DNA from: Callorhinus ursinus
Lineage: Eukaryota > Chordata > Mammalia > Carnivora > Otariidae
DNA: 64,000 bases
Assembly (NCBI RefSeq): GCF_003265705.1
Contig: NW_020312848.1
Coordinates: forward strand, 53,705,020 to 53,769,019
Reading direction: 5' to 3'
The notes below the pieces were generated by a model, which did not search any database, had not been told where the DNA came from, and saw nothing but the letters and a program-made list of their open reading frames with translations. Positions within the stretch are counted from its first letter, which is position 1. Each line of letters begins with the position of its first letter. The position numbers and the translations under genes are program-made. This document shows positions 1-12,297 of this stretch, in pieces.

Positions 1-144
1 TATGTGCTTCATGTACTATACTTTAAAATTCTATTGTTTTTTTTTTTATTTTTAATGATTGAGAAAATAATCTTTACTTGTTTTTAAATTCTCTATCTGG
101 AAAGCATAAACAATTACTTAACGTTGAAAATCACATCCAACATC

Positions 145-353
145 TTTTTTTCTTAAAGACTTATTTATTTTGAGAGAGAGAGTGAGAGCATAAGCAGGAG
201 GGGCAAATGGAGAAAGACAGAGAATGTCATATAGATTTCGCTCTGAGTGTGGAGCCCCGAGCCCTACACAGGGCTCGATCTCATGACCCTGAGGTCACAA
301 CCTGAGCAGAATCCAAGAGTTTGATGCTTAACGGACTATGCCACCCAAGCATC
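145..353 (-). mobile_element. CAN-SINE (SINEC), diverged copy
   Basis: A tRNA-derived carnivore SINE read backwards: the tail AAGACTTATTTATTTTGAGA is at the low end and the complement of the tRNA-like head (GCCACCCAAGC) at the high end. An 8-bp target duplication CCAACATC flanks it (137-144 and 354-361). The body is well diverged from younger copies in the window, so this is an older insertion. SINEs of this class carry an internal Pol III promoter in the head and depend on L1 machinery. Confidence 0.93.
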
Positions 354-2417
354 CCAACATCCAGCATCTTCTGAACTATGCCATTTTGTTATGGATAAAT
401 CCTTTAATTGCTTTTTCTTAAAGTCAAGTAAAATCAAGATCCCGAGAACTTCCATATATTTAGCAGCAGCCAAGAATTAATAGGCAAGGATGATATTAAA
501 AGTTAGAACATGGTATAAAATATTCTTAAAGCATAATTTTTTCTAATGCAGTAAAGCATCATCTTTATTTTGCAGTGGCCCCCTAAAGGGTGATCCTTAT
601 CAGGTATAGTGTCAAGACTGTAGCAAGAACATATCCTGCATGTTGGCTAACTGAACATAATAAAAAAAAAACATATACTGTACATTTGGGAACAAACTTG
701 TGAATGATTAAGTGTAGATAGATTATAAATAATATAAAGATAGATAAATAGATATCTCCAGGATTGTGAAAAAAAAATCTAATAATGTATCCAAGAGGAT
801 AATTTCCCTACTATGAACATCACATGTATTTAAAAATAATTTATTGCTAAAAAAAATCATGCTAATAGGTGTTGATGGTTCTTAACAGGTAATTATAGTA
901 ATCATAAATAATAGTCCATCTTTCCATCACTTAAATTTCATTTCTCTGTTTCAGAGGAGGACTTCTTTACATTTTATTTTCGAGGTCTTATTTTTTCTTC
1001 CTGACTTGAAGAACTAAAGACAAATGTTCACTCCCTCATTAGTTTGCTAGGCCGTTTCTCAGGGATCTTTTCCTATTCTTCACCTTTATGGTTTATGTTC
1101 TGACTAGATCAGCTGCCAGGCCAACACTACATTTTGTAGTCTGCTCATAAACTTACCCACCTGGCAGTAGTTTTGACTGCTCAAAAGAATCCCTGCCAAA
1201 GTCTACTAGATTCTTATGACTAGTTTGGAAGCTGATTATCAGGAATTTAGAGTTCTATTCCTGTCTAGGGACTTAACCTTCTTTACGCTTCATTTTGCAC
1301 CTTGATAAAATATGTAACTCAGTCCCTTGGGCTGTAAGACTCCCTGCCAAAGGTTTCATATAAGTGCAAGGTGTTCCTGCTCATTGATTCACAAAGTTTT
1401 GTAAGATGTTACTGCTATTACTTGTGTAACAGTAAAAAGCCATCTTGAACTCAGAAACACCAACAAAAACTTCCAATTTGACTAGTCATTTTATTCTATT
1501 CATAAATTCAAACCAGTAAACTTTAATTTTAACAGTTTTGAATGGAAATTATTATGCAAGCCATACAGAGTCATCTAAATCTCCAAAATTGTCTACCACA
1601 TTACAGTTTTACACTTGAGAGTATTTAAATTATAGTTAAGTACCTCAACATAAACTTTGTTCAGTATAGTTTTAGTTCCAAGCATAGCCTATTCTAATTC
1701 CTTGAATATAGGCTTTTCTAATCATTGGATCTTCTCATATTTTATCTTATTAGCATATTTATAAACATGTTACTAATAAAAAGTTTAGATAAGATTTTAG
1801 ATCAATACCTAGAAGTTAGGTAAATACCTCAATTTAATTATAAGGTCAAATGATACTCAGTTTTAAGGCTTTGAATATCTTAAACTAATCTCACAATTTT
1901 CCTCTTGTACAGCTTGATTGATCCATGAATCTTTAAAGTGTATTTGTTTCACTTCAAAGTTATCCTGCCCACTGTGGCTATTCCTGTCAAAAGCTTACCC
2001 TCTCAACTGTCCCCTGTTTATAACTACCCTCTATCCTCAGCATTGAAGATAAACAGGGAAATAAAAAAGGGTTTATAAAGAAATGATTATAACAGTTGTG
2101 TGGTAATGAACTGTGTAAGACATATGTGATCAATGTATTTGAAGAAAAGCTTATTTTATTCTTATACTCTTTAGAGAAGAAAACATTCAGAAAACTAAAA
2201 ATGCCTAAAGTACTGACAACTGAGTTTTGATGATACAGTAATCTTAAAAATAACTCAACAAGTGGTTATCAAACACTAACTTTTCTATACTTTTTATCAT
2301 CCCAAATTATAATTTTGGGATTCACAACTATTTTTAAAATGTTACCATTAGAATTAAACTGAGGATTCTCCATATGTATTCTTTCTGTGTAGTTGTTTGT
2401 GGCTTAGCAAACTCTTC

Positions 2418-2491
2418 TCATAATTCTAATTTTATTTTCAGCAATTTAAACACTTCCCATAATTCTAATACATTTTATTCTCAGAAATTAC
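2418..2491. repeat. Imperfect local duplication
   Basis: Two adjacent segments share CATAATTCTAAT followed by a TTTTATT...TCAG...AATT run, at about 2418-2448 and 2457-2491. The copies differ by small indels and substitutions, so the duplication is old. No open frame or mobile-element ends are associated with it. Confidence 0.55.
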
Positions 2492-2791
2492 TGAAGTTGT
2501 TCTCTATATCCACCTTTTTCCTTTCCATCACCCCATGTTATTGATGAATGTTTTTTTTCTCAGATAAGCACAGAAACTTGCTTAATTAACCCAGCTAGTT
2601 AGGGGCAGACTTGTTAAGAAAAATGTACTCATTCTTATTCCAGAATTTAGTGCATTTTTACTTCTGTCTGTACTGCTGCTCATTTATGATTTAAAAAAAG
2701 GGGGGCAGGATAAAATGAATAGGGAAAGAGAGGGAGAAAAAGAATGAAACAGAGTTAGCATCATAGTATTAAATTATCTGCCCCCTGAGAT

Positions 2792-2872
2792 TATCTAATA
2801 AATGTTAAATAGAAAATTTATAATTTATAAGTAAATAAAGTTATAAAAAAGAAATTTAACATTTATTAGATA
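2792..2872. repeat. Inverted repeat, 19-bp perfect arms
   Basis: The left arm TATCTAATAAATGTTAAAT (2792-2810) is the exact reverse complement of the right arm (2854-2872), with a 43-nt AT-rich spacer. The spacer holds a smaller palindrome, AAATTTATAATTTATAAG. The whole unit is 81 bp, close to the size of a small MITE, but I see no clear TA or TTAA target duplication and do not recognise the arms. Confidence 0.85.
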
Positions 2873-3229
2873 GAAAAGGAATCTGATAATGATTTACATT
2901 ATGCCGCAATTTCTTGGTATCTACCAGATAATTCACACTTAAAAAGATTGTTCTTGACTGAACAGTGACATGCAATTTATATGTGTACTTCCCTCCCCTT
3001 TTAGGACCTCTGTGTGGACTGTTGACTTGAATGTACTTCCTTAAGGTATCTAAGTAGTTAGGTCCTTTACTTTCTTCAAATATTTGCTCCTATGCTATTG
3101 TAATGCAACTGTGGACAATTTTATTTAAAAACGCAGTAATCTCACAGTGCTTATCATGGACAACACTGTACCCGAAACGTAAAAAATGCAATAAACTTCT
3201 CCTTTCCTGGTTTTCTTCAATTTAATCTG

Positions 3230-3490
3230 CTCTCTCCATTGTATCTATCACTGAACATTCTGTATGATTTGCTCATTTATTACGTTTGCTGTCTCTCACT
3301 GCTGGCTAGAATGGAAACCTCCTGAGGGCAGAGATTTTGGCATATTTATTTTTTTATTATCTGTCTCTCCCTCCAGAATAGAAACTAATGATGGCAGGAC
3401 TCTTTGTCTGTTTTATTCATTGATAGAATCTGAGTGCCTAGAACATTACCTGCCTTACGATTCTCAGTCAATATTTATCAAATTGGAAAT
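3230..3490 (+). mobile_element. LINE L2 3' region (sense)
   Basis: The text runs in the order typical of L2 3' ends: GAATGGAAACCTCCTGAGGG, AGAGATTTTGGC, then GAGTGCCTAGAACATTACCTG and TCAATATTTATCAAATTGG. These match the remembered L2 pattern of 'gagggcagggactgtgtc ... agtgcctggcacatagtaggtgctcaataaat'. The TAGAATGGAAAC motif recurs at about 3375 as AGAATAGAAAC, suggesting a partial internal duplication. The 88-codon frame across it is accidental. Confidence 0.75.
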
Positions 3491-6400
3491 CTGGAGTGCA
3501 GGGTGTAGTATCAATATAAAAGAACTATAAGACATGGTAATTCCCCAAGATACTTACAATCTGCTATCAGCATGCTACACCTATGCTTCTTGGCTTCAGT
3601 TCTGAGATACTCTCTTGAATGTCTAAGTACATGACAATGACAAGAGAAATGGGACAGTAGGGAAATCCTATGCCCACTTAGAAAGCTTTGTGGCTGTAGT
3701 CTGTCCTTTGAGGTGCACAATGTCATGTTACAAAGACGTTAACATTAACACAGCATCCCACAGCAGTAAGAAAATCCATAACTCTCCATTGGATGCCAAC
3801 ACACTGGTTGGAAAGCATAATATGATACAACTTTCCTCTTCATTTGGGACATTTCTATATTGTATTAGAGCACTGTGTACTATTTCAGTTGATCAGTGTT
3901 CCAAATGTAAGCTGGGGTTTCGTGCCAGGTGGCATGCCTGAGACACATAAAGATTTTATGGCTAACAGATGTAGAGAAACGTATGGCTTTCTCAGATTTA
4001 CAGTAGACATATTTTCTTAAGAGATACACAGTGTATTTATTTTGTTAATCAATATTTGAGATAATGAAATTGTTACCTAAATATAGCCCTTCCAAATTCC
4101 AGTTGAATCCTTATGAACTAAATATAAACTGTCTAGGGCTTTAGTGAATCATTTGTTCGATTTTTATATTGCCTTGCATATACAGAAATAACAAAATCGT
4201 ATTAAAACATGCAAACTATAATCTAGTGGGCATACACAAATTCTAGCCCATGTGCACAAAAATATTCGTTTTTTATTGTGCATTCTTTTTTTGCCACCAT
4301 TTCCCTTTTTATTCTGTAAAAATCTACTCCCCATTTGTAAAAAGAGTACATTTTAAAAGAATTGTATAAACAGGGAAATAGATTGGAAATAGAAATATTT
4401 AAAGTTGTTTTACTTTAGAATGAAGACAGTTTGTTGTGACAAGAAATATAAAACGATGTTTTTTTATTCTTTCAAAAATAGGAATACTAAAAATACTGTT
4501 TTGCACCAGTTTCCACTTCAAAGAATGTCTTGCAACCCTGTTGTTGAATTGTATAGTTTTCTTAAAATATTTCAACGAAAAATAAACAGTATTGAAATTG
4601 GATGTGTCCCAAATAAGACATTATTTAAAATTGTGTAGACTGATAACAGTCAATTTTATTAAGTAAGCGGATTCCCTATGTGGTATTGGGAAAATCATTT
4701 TTTGATTTTCATAGTTGTATATTATGGTGGATAATCTTGTAATGTACCATTATGTCTGAAGATATTTTCTGTTACTCTGTATCCAACTTATGATTATTTA
4801 GTCTGCAAATGCTTAAACTAAAACTTCTTTCAAGGTAGTGGTTAACAGTTGTTTTCAAAGCAAATGCTAGGTCTGTGAAGGCATTCCTTAATATTTTCTC
4901 TTTCTTTCTTTTCTGGCAGTAAGAATTTGATTTGTGTTCATGTTCTGAGTTCCTTCAGTGTTCATAGTATGGCTGTTGAAATCTATACTTCATATGATCT
5001 CATTGTACTGCCTGCATTTCATTAATGACTGATTCTTTCTAAGTCTTGGGGAGTGGAATATTTTTCATATGACACTACCCAAAATGAGTATAGTGCACCA
5101 GCTGCAAAAACCACAGACCATCTGATTTTGTGGCTTTTGAGGGTGTGAAAAGTTCAATTGCTTAAAGTAAAGCTTATATCTGTATTATACCATATGGAAG
5201 TGGGACTACTGTAGACTTAGGACAAATGTCAAAAATATTATATTCCCATCAGTAGTCTTGTTTCAAATAAAGATGAGTAATGTACTTATGTTGCATTTGA
5301 CCTTCTTAACCTTTGGCTACTTAATTATGGTTTTTATAGTTACACGAATACCAACTTGATCAAAGAAAGAAAAATAAATGATTATGCACAGATTTAAAAT
5401 AATTTTTATGATTTTTAAAGTTAACTTATGGTTATATAGGATTTCTGTTATGAAATTTTAAACAACCATAATGATGTAGGAAATTATAGAAATTACAGAA
5501 ACTAAGTTTTGCATTCGTTTAAAAATAATTTGATCTTGAGTAATTTTAAATCAGTTAATTTATAGGAATTGTAACATAACAAGCAATTTGAAAATAAATG
5601 AAAAGATTTATATATGCCCTTGGTCCTGATATAGCTGTGATCTTTTTTAAGAACAACCATTTAAACCAAGTAATAATATTTTATAAATGTTGATTATAGA
5701 AAATAACTTTAAGAAATCCCCAACCTATAAACGATATATGAATGTACCACCAAAATAATATGTATCTACTGGGTGTGTCTACTAGGCTTCCTCTGGAGAA
5801 CAAAATGTACATATATATGTGTATTTGTGTGTACACACACAAATGGATACACATATACACTTACATGTTATTTATATATGAAATATTTTAATATTTATTT
5901 TAATGCATATGAAATATTTTTATTTAAATATACACATATGTATATATATTGTTTACGATAGGAAAAATTTAAGACATAGTCACACGCATTCTTGCATTTT
6001 GTATTTTCTTGGTAGATTTGCAGTGCCAGCTTATTTCTAATCCCTTGGCAGTTAATGCTGTCACCCCCACCAATTTCATACTGCAGCAACAATTCCAAGC
6101 CTGAAATTTGATACTCAGACATATAAGGTTATATCAAAATGGAGTCTTAGAAAATTTCCTCAAATAACAGACATTTATTTTTGGAAAATATCTGGCAGAC
6201 TTATATATGAGTATTTTGTGCATTGAACAAGATACGAGGTTACTAAAATAAACTTTGTCAATTGCTGTAGTGCTGATTTAAAAAACAAGGATGTGTGGGG
6301 AAGTAGGTTAGCAGAAGAGGAATGTGAGCAATGCTGGGGTCAATTAAACAGCATAGGGGAAGTGATTTGTCAGAGATTCTGTTAGGAAAGAATCAGGACT

Positions 6401-6536
6401 TTCTTGCTACCCAATTTCTGTTTGGGTAATATAAAATAAATAATATATTCATGCACAGTATTTAAAAATCTTGACCCTTTAAAAAAGGACTTTTAAGAGA
6501 AAAACTGGTGAAAAGATATAATTTTAAAGACACTCT
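3491..6536. other. Non-coding AT-rich unique DNA
   Basis: No gene or clear transposon is visible. The open frames here (60-83 codons) are in AT-rich DNA with no domain signal. A TA/TG-rich patch lies at 5806-5950. A weak diverged repeat could be present near 4870-5100, but I see nothing nameable. Confidence 0.65.
5806..5950. repeat. TA/TG-rich low-complexity patch
   Basis: An alternating purine-pyrimidine patch: ATATATATGTGTATTTGTGT, ACACACACAAATGG, then further CATATA and ATATATATT runs. It is impure and interrupted, so it is a low-complexity tract and not a clean microsatellite. Confidence 0.7.
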
Positions 6537-6551
6537 AAAATGTAAAAACAG

Positions 6552-6732
6552 GGTGCCTCTGTGTGCTCAGTTGGTTAAGCATCCGACTCTTGATTTCCGC
6601 CCAGGTCATGATCTCAGTCAGGGTGGTGAGATAGAGCCCTGCATGGAGCTCTGTGCTGGGCATGGAGCCTACTTAAGATTCCCTCTCTTCCTCTCCCTCT
6701 GCCCTTCCCCCACTTCAAAAAAACAATAAAAT
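6552..6732 (+). mobile_element. CAN-SINE (SINEC), sense, older subtype
   Basis: The head GGTGCCTCTGTGTGCTCAGT leads to a tRNA-like body (CAGGTCATGATCTCAG), then CTCTTCCTCTCCCTCTGCCC and an A-rich tail. The exact 15-bp target duplication AAAATGTAAAAACAG flanks it at 6537-6551 and 6733-6747, which fixes the boundaries. The body (CTGGGCATGGAGCCTACTTA) is the older 'GAGCCTACTTAA' SINEC form. Confidence 0.96.
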
Positions 6733-6747
6733 AAAATGTAAAAACAG

Positions 6748-7439
6748 TTTGAAAACTCATGAATGGAAACATAATCAAATAAAAAATCAACATTTCTAGA
6801 TAATCTGACTATATAAAAATCTCCTTTACTCTTTTTGCTTTAATTTTTATTTGCTTGATTCTTAACCATCCTGTTAAATAGTTAAACAGATTATGACAGT
6901 TGAAATATGAGAGCTTTATATCAAGCATTATCAAGGATGTCTAATTACCTTTAACAACATTGGTAAATCAAAACCTTTTAACAAGTGAAAGCTTAAACAT
7001 TAGATACCATGACAGAAGTGTAACTTTTTTTATATGGTTGACATCTAAACTCACCATTCCTTGCTTTTTTCTTTTTTATTCTTTACTCCATTTACTGTAC
7101 CTCCACTGATTTATCTTTCTTTCCCATGCTTTTTTTTCTTTTCTTTCTTTTAAGGACACCCCTTTTCCTGTACTCATATTTTTCTCCCCTAGATGTTTAA
7201 GGCATGCTGCCCCATGTCATTAAAAATCAGGTTCTTGAACCATTTCAAGCGTCTTTTTTTTTTTCTTTTCTCCCTTTCTCTCCTATTTTACTTTCTCTAT
7301 TCCTGGTTCTGGTTCTCCATCTCTCTCATTCTACTCCACTAGGAGCTTTAGTAAGTCAAAACTTATTTAGAAATTTCTGACATACCTGTTACTTAGCTTT
7401 GTATCAGCTATTTCTGGTTCTTCTTGCAAAGCCTGGTCT
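6748..7439. other. Non-coding, pyrimidine-rich
   Basis: No gene is visible. From about 7055 to 7330 one strand is strongly T/C-rich (runs such as TTTTTTTTCTTTTCTTTCTTTT), a low-complexity pyrimidine tract. No transposon ends are evident. Confidence 0.65.
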
Positions 7440-7575
7440 TATGGATATAATACTGGCTAGAATCCAAAAGTCACTGGCTGAGTCCAACTCTGGCCCCAGC
7501 TTTCTTATATATAAAATTAGGAGATCAAAATAGACCAGACTGACTTTCCGTGCAACTCTAAAATTCTATGAAGTA
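7440..7575 (+). mobile_element. MIR-type SINE, sense
   Basis: Contains CTGGCCCCAGCTTTCTTATA, TATAAAATTAGGAGATCAAA and CAACTCTAAAATTCTATG. This follows the remembered MIR/MIRc order 'ccagcttcctcatctgtaaaatgagg ... ctctaaaattctatga'. It is heavily diverged, as expected for a family that predates placental mammals. Confidence 0.6.
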
Positions 7576-8179
7576 TGCTTAGATGTATGGAGTCAGGAAG
7601 GCTGGATTTTTTACCTTGGGAAGAGAGAGGGATGCTTTTACAAGGGCTACATAATGTGACCGCACCCTACCCTGCGGGAGTCTCCAGGTTCAAGTCAGAG
7701 AATCCAAACATCAGTTCACAGCTATCCAAACCTTGCCTCAGTTTTCCCTGACAGCCAAATGGGCTCATGATAGGGCCAGAACCTGTAGCAATATAATGTC
7801 CCAAAAATATTTCACAGCCAGAATTTTAAGATTCTAGTTGTGAACAATGTCTGACGATTATAGATCATACAGGTGGATGTAGACTTCTAGAGAGGCACAT
7901 TGCTTCTGTCTGAATAATGCATTCTACCACAAAATAATTATTATAGAGGTGGGGTTAGACACTGCCTTTGTCCGAACAATGCTTGTGGTGTTACCATATT
8001 TTTCTCTCTTCCTCAAAAGCACCTTAGACTAACTATAGATCTCAGATGCAATTGAGAGATACTTGAAGCAAATGGTAACTAACATTTAATAACTAAGGCA
8101 TTTCATTAAAAGTTCTAATATGCAACAGTGTATTTCTTATAGGAATGTGTAGGTTTAAGTGATAAAATTCAAAGGATAA
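7576..8179. other. Unassigned non-coding DNA
   Basis: No gene is visible. Two related phrases, CACATTGCTTCTGTCTGAATAATGC (about 7897-7921) and CACTGCCTTTGTCCGAACAATGC (about 7960-7982), suggest a diverged internal duplication with a period of about 62 bp. I do not recognise the family. Confidence 0.5.
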
Positions 8180-8315
8180 AGCATTAACAGTATTATGAGT
8201 TGGGAACTATTATCATTCCATTTTAGTGATAAGGAAGATGAGGCTTATAGGTATTATAGAGTAAGGAGCCCAAAGTCACAAGCCAGTGAATAGTGGAACA
8301 GGAAACAATGTTAGA
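8180..8315 (-). mobile_element. MIR-type SINE, antisense
   Basis: Shows the reverse-complement MIR order: GGGAACTATTATCATTCCAT, GATGAGGCTTATAGG, then CAAAGTCACAAGCCAGTGAA. The core matches the remembered antisense MIR 'attatccccattttacagatgaggaaactgag ... ggtcacacagctagtaagtgg'. Confidence 0.7.
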
Positions 8316-9239
8316 GCTGTCTTTTCATTAGGTACATCAAATAATTTCGCATTTATCATTTATTCTGTTTTCCTTTGTGGTAGTATATATTTTGAGTGTA
8401 TGATACCTATTTATTTATTTGAGTCTATGATATTTAAAATATCATAACTGTTTCTAAGATTCTGTTTAAGGAACAATAGAATTTTACATAAGAGGCATTT
8501 TGAGAGTTTCATTTACTTTACCAAAAAACTAGGGTTAATTTCTTGCCTTACATCTTCACTCATGTTATTAGCATGTTTTATAGTCAATTAAACATGAAAA
8601 TAGAAGAAGTAATAATTTATGGAGATGCATACTGGTATGGATGGGGTTTATTAATTAAGTCAATTGGTGTCTAAAATCCTAGGTTAATCTTATTTGTTAC
8701 ACTTATAATGTTTCTGAATCATAAAATAATTGCATAATTATGAATTACACATTGATTAAAGTGATTTTTAAAGGATGACCACAGTTGGACTTATGGAGTA
8801 TCTCTTGAGGAAATTCCATGAAACAAAACCTCCCCACTTATACATAGAGAAAATGACTTTAAAATATCACTAAAGATCTATATAGCACTAGATGTCAAGA
8901 AATAAACAATGCCTGTCTAAAAAGTAGCCACACATTAAATATATCCCAAATGAATGAAAGAATGAATGGTCATCACCACTCAAAATTGATGTCTTCTATT
9001 TATGTTTTCTTCGTTGCTGATGCTATTTTCTTAGAGTCATTGAACATTCTCCTTGTATGAATCTCTCAGTGGCCTCATTTAATGTCATTTGCAGTGTAGT
9101 ACTGAGGCCGCTCAGAATGAAGTTGGCTGTGGTGCCTCGATTAAGCTCCTCTCATGGGAGCCCCGGCTATGGTTTCAGGAGTCCTTCAGTATATAGCTGA
9201 CTCTAATTCCAGAGGTCAGGGATAACTAAGAAGGCATTT
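8316..9239. other. Non-coding AT-rich unique DNA
   Basis: Neither genes nor nameable repeats are visible. A slightly GC-richer patch at about 9085-9180 (TGAGGCCGCTCAGAATGAAG) has no associated open frame. Confidence 0.65.
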
Positions 9240-10115
9240 CTTAAATACTTTTAACAGCTTTATTAAGGAATATTGGCATAAACTGCATATATTTAAAGTG
9301 TATAATTTGTTAAGTATGTATGTCTGTACAAACATCATCCAGTCAAGACTATGGACATATCTGGCAACCCCAAAGTTTTTTCATGCTCCTTTCTGTCCCT
9401 CCTTCCCACCTGTCCTTGCCTCTACCCCTTCTGCAAGCAACCACTGATTTGCTTTATGTCATTATCGATTAGTTTGAATTTTTTAGGATTTTAAATATAT
9501 GGAAAAATATCTTTGCTTGTACTCCTTTTTGTCTACCACTTTTCACTCACATTAATTATTCTGAGATTCATCTCTGTTGTGTTTATCAATTCCACATTAT
9601 TGCTGAGTCATATTCTACTACCTGCATTGTATAAGTTTATCATTTCACTTGTTAATGGACACTTGGGTTGTTTTCAGGTTTGGGCTATTAAGCATCAATC
9701 TGCTATTGGGCATTTATGTACAAGTTTTTATGTGGACATAGGTTTTTCATTTCTCTTGGGTAAATACCTGGGAGTGGAATGGCTGGGTCATACAGTAGGT
9801 GTATATTGAACTTTCTAAGAAACTTCTAAACTGTTTTCCAAAGTAGTTGTGTAATACTATATTCCCATCAGCATTGACTGAGGATTCCAGTTTTACCTAT
9901 CCTTGCTAAAATTTGGTATGGTAATTTAAGCCATTTAAATAGGTATCTGGTAGTATCTCTGTGTAGTTTGAATTTGCAATTTCTTAATGACTAATGATAT
10001 TGAGTATTTTTTCATAAGTTGATTTCCCTTCTGTATACCTCTTTAGAAATGTCTGCTCAAATATCTTGCCCATTTTTGAAAGGATTTCTAGAAAGCAACA
10101 AGGACTTTTCTTGCA
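9240..10115 (-). mobile_element. Old L1 (L1M) 3' region, antisense
   Basis: About 0.9 kb matches the remembered antisense L1M 3' UTR order: ACAGCTTTATTAAGGAATAT, TTAAAGTGTATAATTTG, CAACCACTGATTTGCTTT, CTTGTTAATGGACACTTGGG, CTCTTGGGTAAATACCTGGG, GTTTTCCAAAGTAGTTG, and finally ATCTTGCCCATTTTTGAAAG. The 98-codon plus-strand frame inside it is a shadow. The copy is 5'-truncated and diverged. Confidence 0.88.
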
Positions 10116-10428
10116 TTGAGATACATATCTTGTCTAAAGAGCTGGTATGAGTTATCCTGCCACAACTTATGTAATTGTGTTAAAAATATTTGTAAAATTA
10201 TTCCCATGCTTCTTTATATAGCATTTGATAGTCAGTGGTCCATGTCTGTTGCAGTGGAATTTGAGCAATACAACAAACTTGTTTATTTGTAAAATAAAAG
10301 CAAACTATTAGAATAAAGTATAATTTACACCATTGCTATTTTCAAGAATATATAGGATGCTAATGGTATATTAGTTGTTGGTAGGTACATCATATCAATT
10401 GAAAACTTTGTAGCTTTATTTATTTTTA

Positions 10429-10527
10429 ATTTTTTTTAAGTAATCTTTATACACAACGTGGGGCTCAAACTCACAGCCTTGAGACTAAGAGTTGCATGTT
10501 CTTCTGACTAAGCCAGCCGGGCACCCC
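10429..10527 (-). mobile_element. Short old CAN-SINE, antisense
   Basis: Only about 100 bp: TTTTTTTTAAGTAATCTTTA, then GTGGGGCTCAAACTCACAGC, CTTGAGACTAAGAGTTGC and CTAAGCCAGCCGGGCACCCC. This is the short SINEC form, with tRNA-like head and tail but without the CT-rich middle. No confident target duplication is visible. Confidence 0.85.
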
Positions 10528-11032
10528 AGGAGTTTTATTGTATATTAAATGTGAATACTGGACAATATTGTCTTTAAAAAAGAAGAAGAAATTATTATAT
10601 GTCTAGAATAAGTAGTTTTTAAACAGTACTTTTAAGGTAAATTGCAAATATTGGTGCTTGTTAATCTAAATAAAAGCATAACTCAATCAAAATTCAGTTG
10701 CTTTTACTTTATTTTCTTAAGAGTTATCAAATCTATTTTACTTTAAATATATTTTGTTTTACTTAGTTTTATCAAATATATATATTTTTCTCTATCACCA
10801 TAAAAAGTATCATATAAAGTAATAATTAGTATCCCCAAATGCTACAACATAAAATGTAAAACCTGGGCTCCTTGAGACAGAAATCATACTCTCTATTATA
10901 TTATCGTACAATATATAATAAGTGTTAATGGCACAGGTGGGAGAATCTGTGTGTTTTTAGAATTCTACTTTGTGATGAATCCGGCAGGCAACACCAACAG
11001 CAAAGAAGGCAACAAATAGCAGTGTAAATCAT
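10528..11032. other. Non-coding AT-rich DNA
   Basis: No gene or repeat can be named. A short (TA)n-like run (TCAAATATATATATTTTTC) is at about 10768-10787. Confidence 0.65.
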
Positions 11033-11452
11033 TGTATTAGTTCGTTAGGCCTGCCATAACAAAGTACCACAGATTGGGTGGCTTAAACAACAGGATTTAT
11101 TTTCTCATAGTCTGGAGCCCAGAAATTCTAGATCCAGTTGTTGGCCAAGTTAGTTCCTTCTGAGGGGTGAGAGGGAAAGTTTGTTCTAGGCCTTTCTCCT
11201 TGGCTTGTAGATGGCTGATTTCTCCCTGTGCCTTCACATTGTCTTCCTTATGTGCTTGTTAGTGCCCACATTTCTTTTTCTTATAGAGACACAGTCATAT
11301 TGGATTGGGGTCTACTCTTATGACCTCATTCTAACTTAAATACCTCTCTAAAGATCCTGTCTCCAACGAGTGTCACATTCTGATATACTAGGGATTAGAA
11401 CTTTAACAAATGAATGGGGGTGGGGAGGAGGGGCACAGTTCAGCCCATAACA
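11033..11452 (-). mobile_element. MLT1-type MaLR solo LTR, antisense
   Basis: Begins TGTATTAGTTCGTTAGGCCT and continues AGTACCACAGATTGGGTGGC, TTAAACAACAGGATTTATTT, CTCCTTGGCTTGTAGATGGC, TCATATTGGATTGGGG and TTCAGCCCATAACA. This is the reverse complement of the remembered ERVL-MaLR MLT1 LTR. On the minus strand an AATAAA signal lies near the LTR 3' end. No internal retroviral region can be identified beside it. Confidence 0.85.
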
Positions 11453-12286
11453 ATTGTCCTTTATCCTAGTAGTTCTAAAATTATATTTATGGTGGTTTTG
11501 ACAGCTTTTCAGATGAAGCCTCCAAGTCTAATTTGAATGCCCAGAAAACTATATTCCTGAGTCCTTCAACGCAGTAGATATGGGGAAGAGAGGTTTTGCT
11601 GCTTTACCTACAATGAGCTTAGGCTGAGAAGTATCTAATTCCTCTCTCAGGAGCGGGGATTTCTTGAGACCACAGTCAGCTTCTCACCAATGATCTATAC
11701 GATAGTCCTTTAGCTCCATGAAAAACCCCACAGAACTCTTCCTATCCTGGCATGACAGAAATCTTCTAGCCGTGTTTTCGTGGCCAAAGACAAATCTTTC
11801 CTGTCAAGATTGCTGTCTGAAGTCTCATTTCCTCACTCCTGTATAGATGATCTCCAAGGCACCTATTGTTCACAAACCTTTCCTCAGAGATCATCTCTTC
11901 TGTTGCCATTTGTTAAGCTATAGATGAGCCTTTTCTTTATCAGGGGCTCTTTCCCAGCAGAATTTGAAGGCAGGTTTAATATCATCCTAGGTCCCCAAAC
12001 CAACTCTCACTCTTTTAACCATCCCTCAATGAAAGATGATACTCACATACTTCCAAGCACGGTTCTGGGCATACGAGCTGTAATGCCAACCTCCTTTTTC
12101 ACTGTGAAATCATATTGGAATTTGCATGAGAGTGATGCCATTGTGGATTGAAACAACATTCAGTCCATTCTAGTTTCTTTTCAAACTTCTTACTTTTTAA
12201 CTTTCTTTTAAAAATCATCTGAAAGCTTGGGTGATTTCTCTATTAACACTTTACTGCCTATAGACCTTGCAAGTGATCAGACCATT
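11453..12286. other. Unassigned non-coding DNA, moderate GC
   Basis: Less AT-rich than its surroundings and read as unclassified. It could be a decayed LTR-retrotransposon interior or old LINE, since the texture continues on the far side of the L1 at 12298-12954. The 75-codon plus frame (11924-12151) has no recognised domain and no neighbouring splice or polyA context. Confidence 0.45.
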
Positions 12287-12297
12287 TCTGAAACTTC

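Larger units (their letters stand above)
354..3229. other. Non-coding AT-rich unique DNA
   Basis: No gene, splice-flanked open frame or strong repeat is visible. Short A/T runs occur near 661-670 and 765-777. A stretch near 640-672 ends in a run of ten A and could be a small retrotransposon 3' end, but I cannot assign it. A 19-bp-arm inverted repeat sits at 2792-2872 and an imperfect duplication at 2418-2491; both are listed separately. Confidence 0.7.

Noticed and set aside
11033..11452. Complete endogenous retrovirus
   Set aside because: Only a solo MaLR-type LTR is visible; no gag, pol or env-like frame or second LTR is present in the window.
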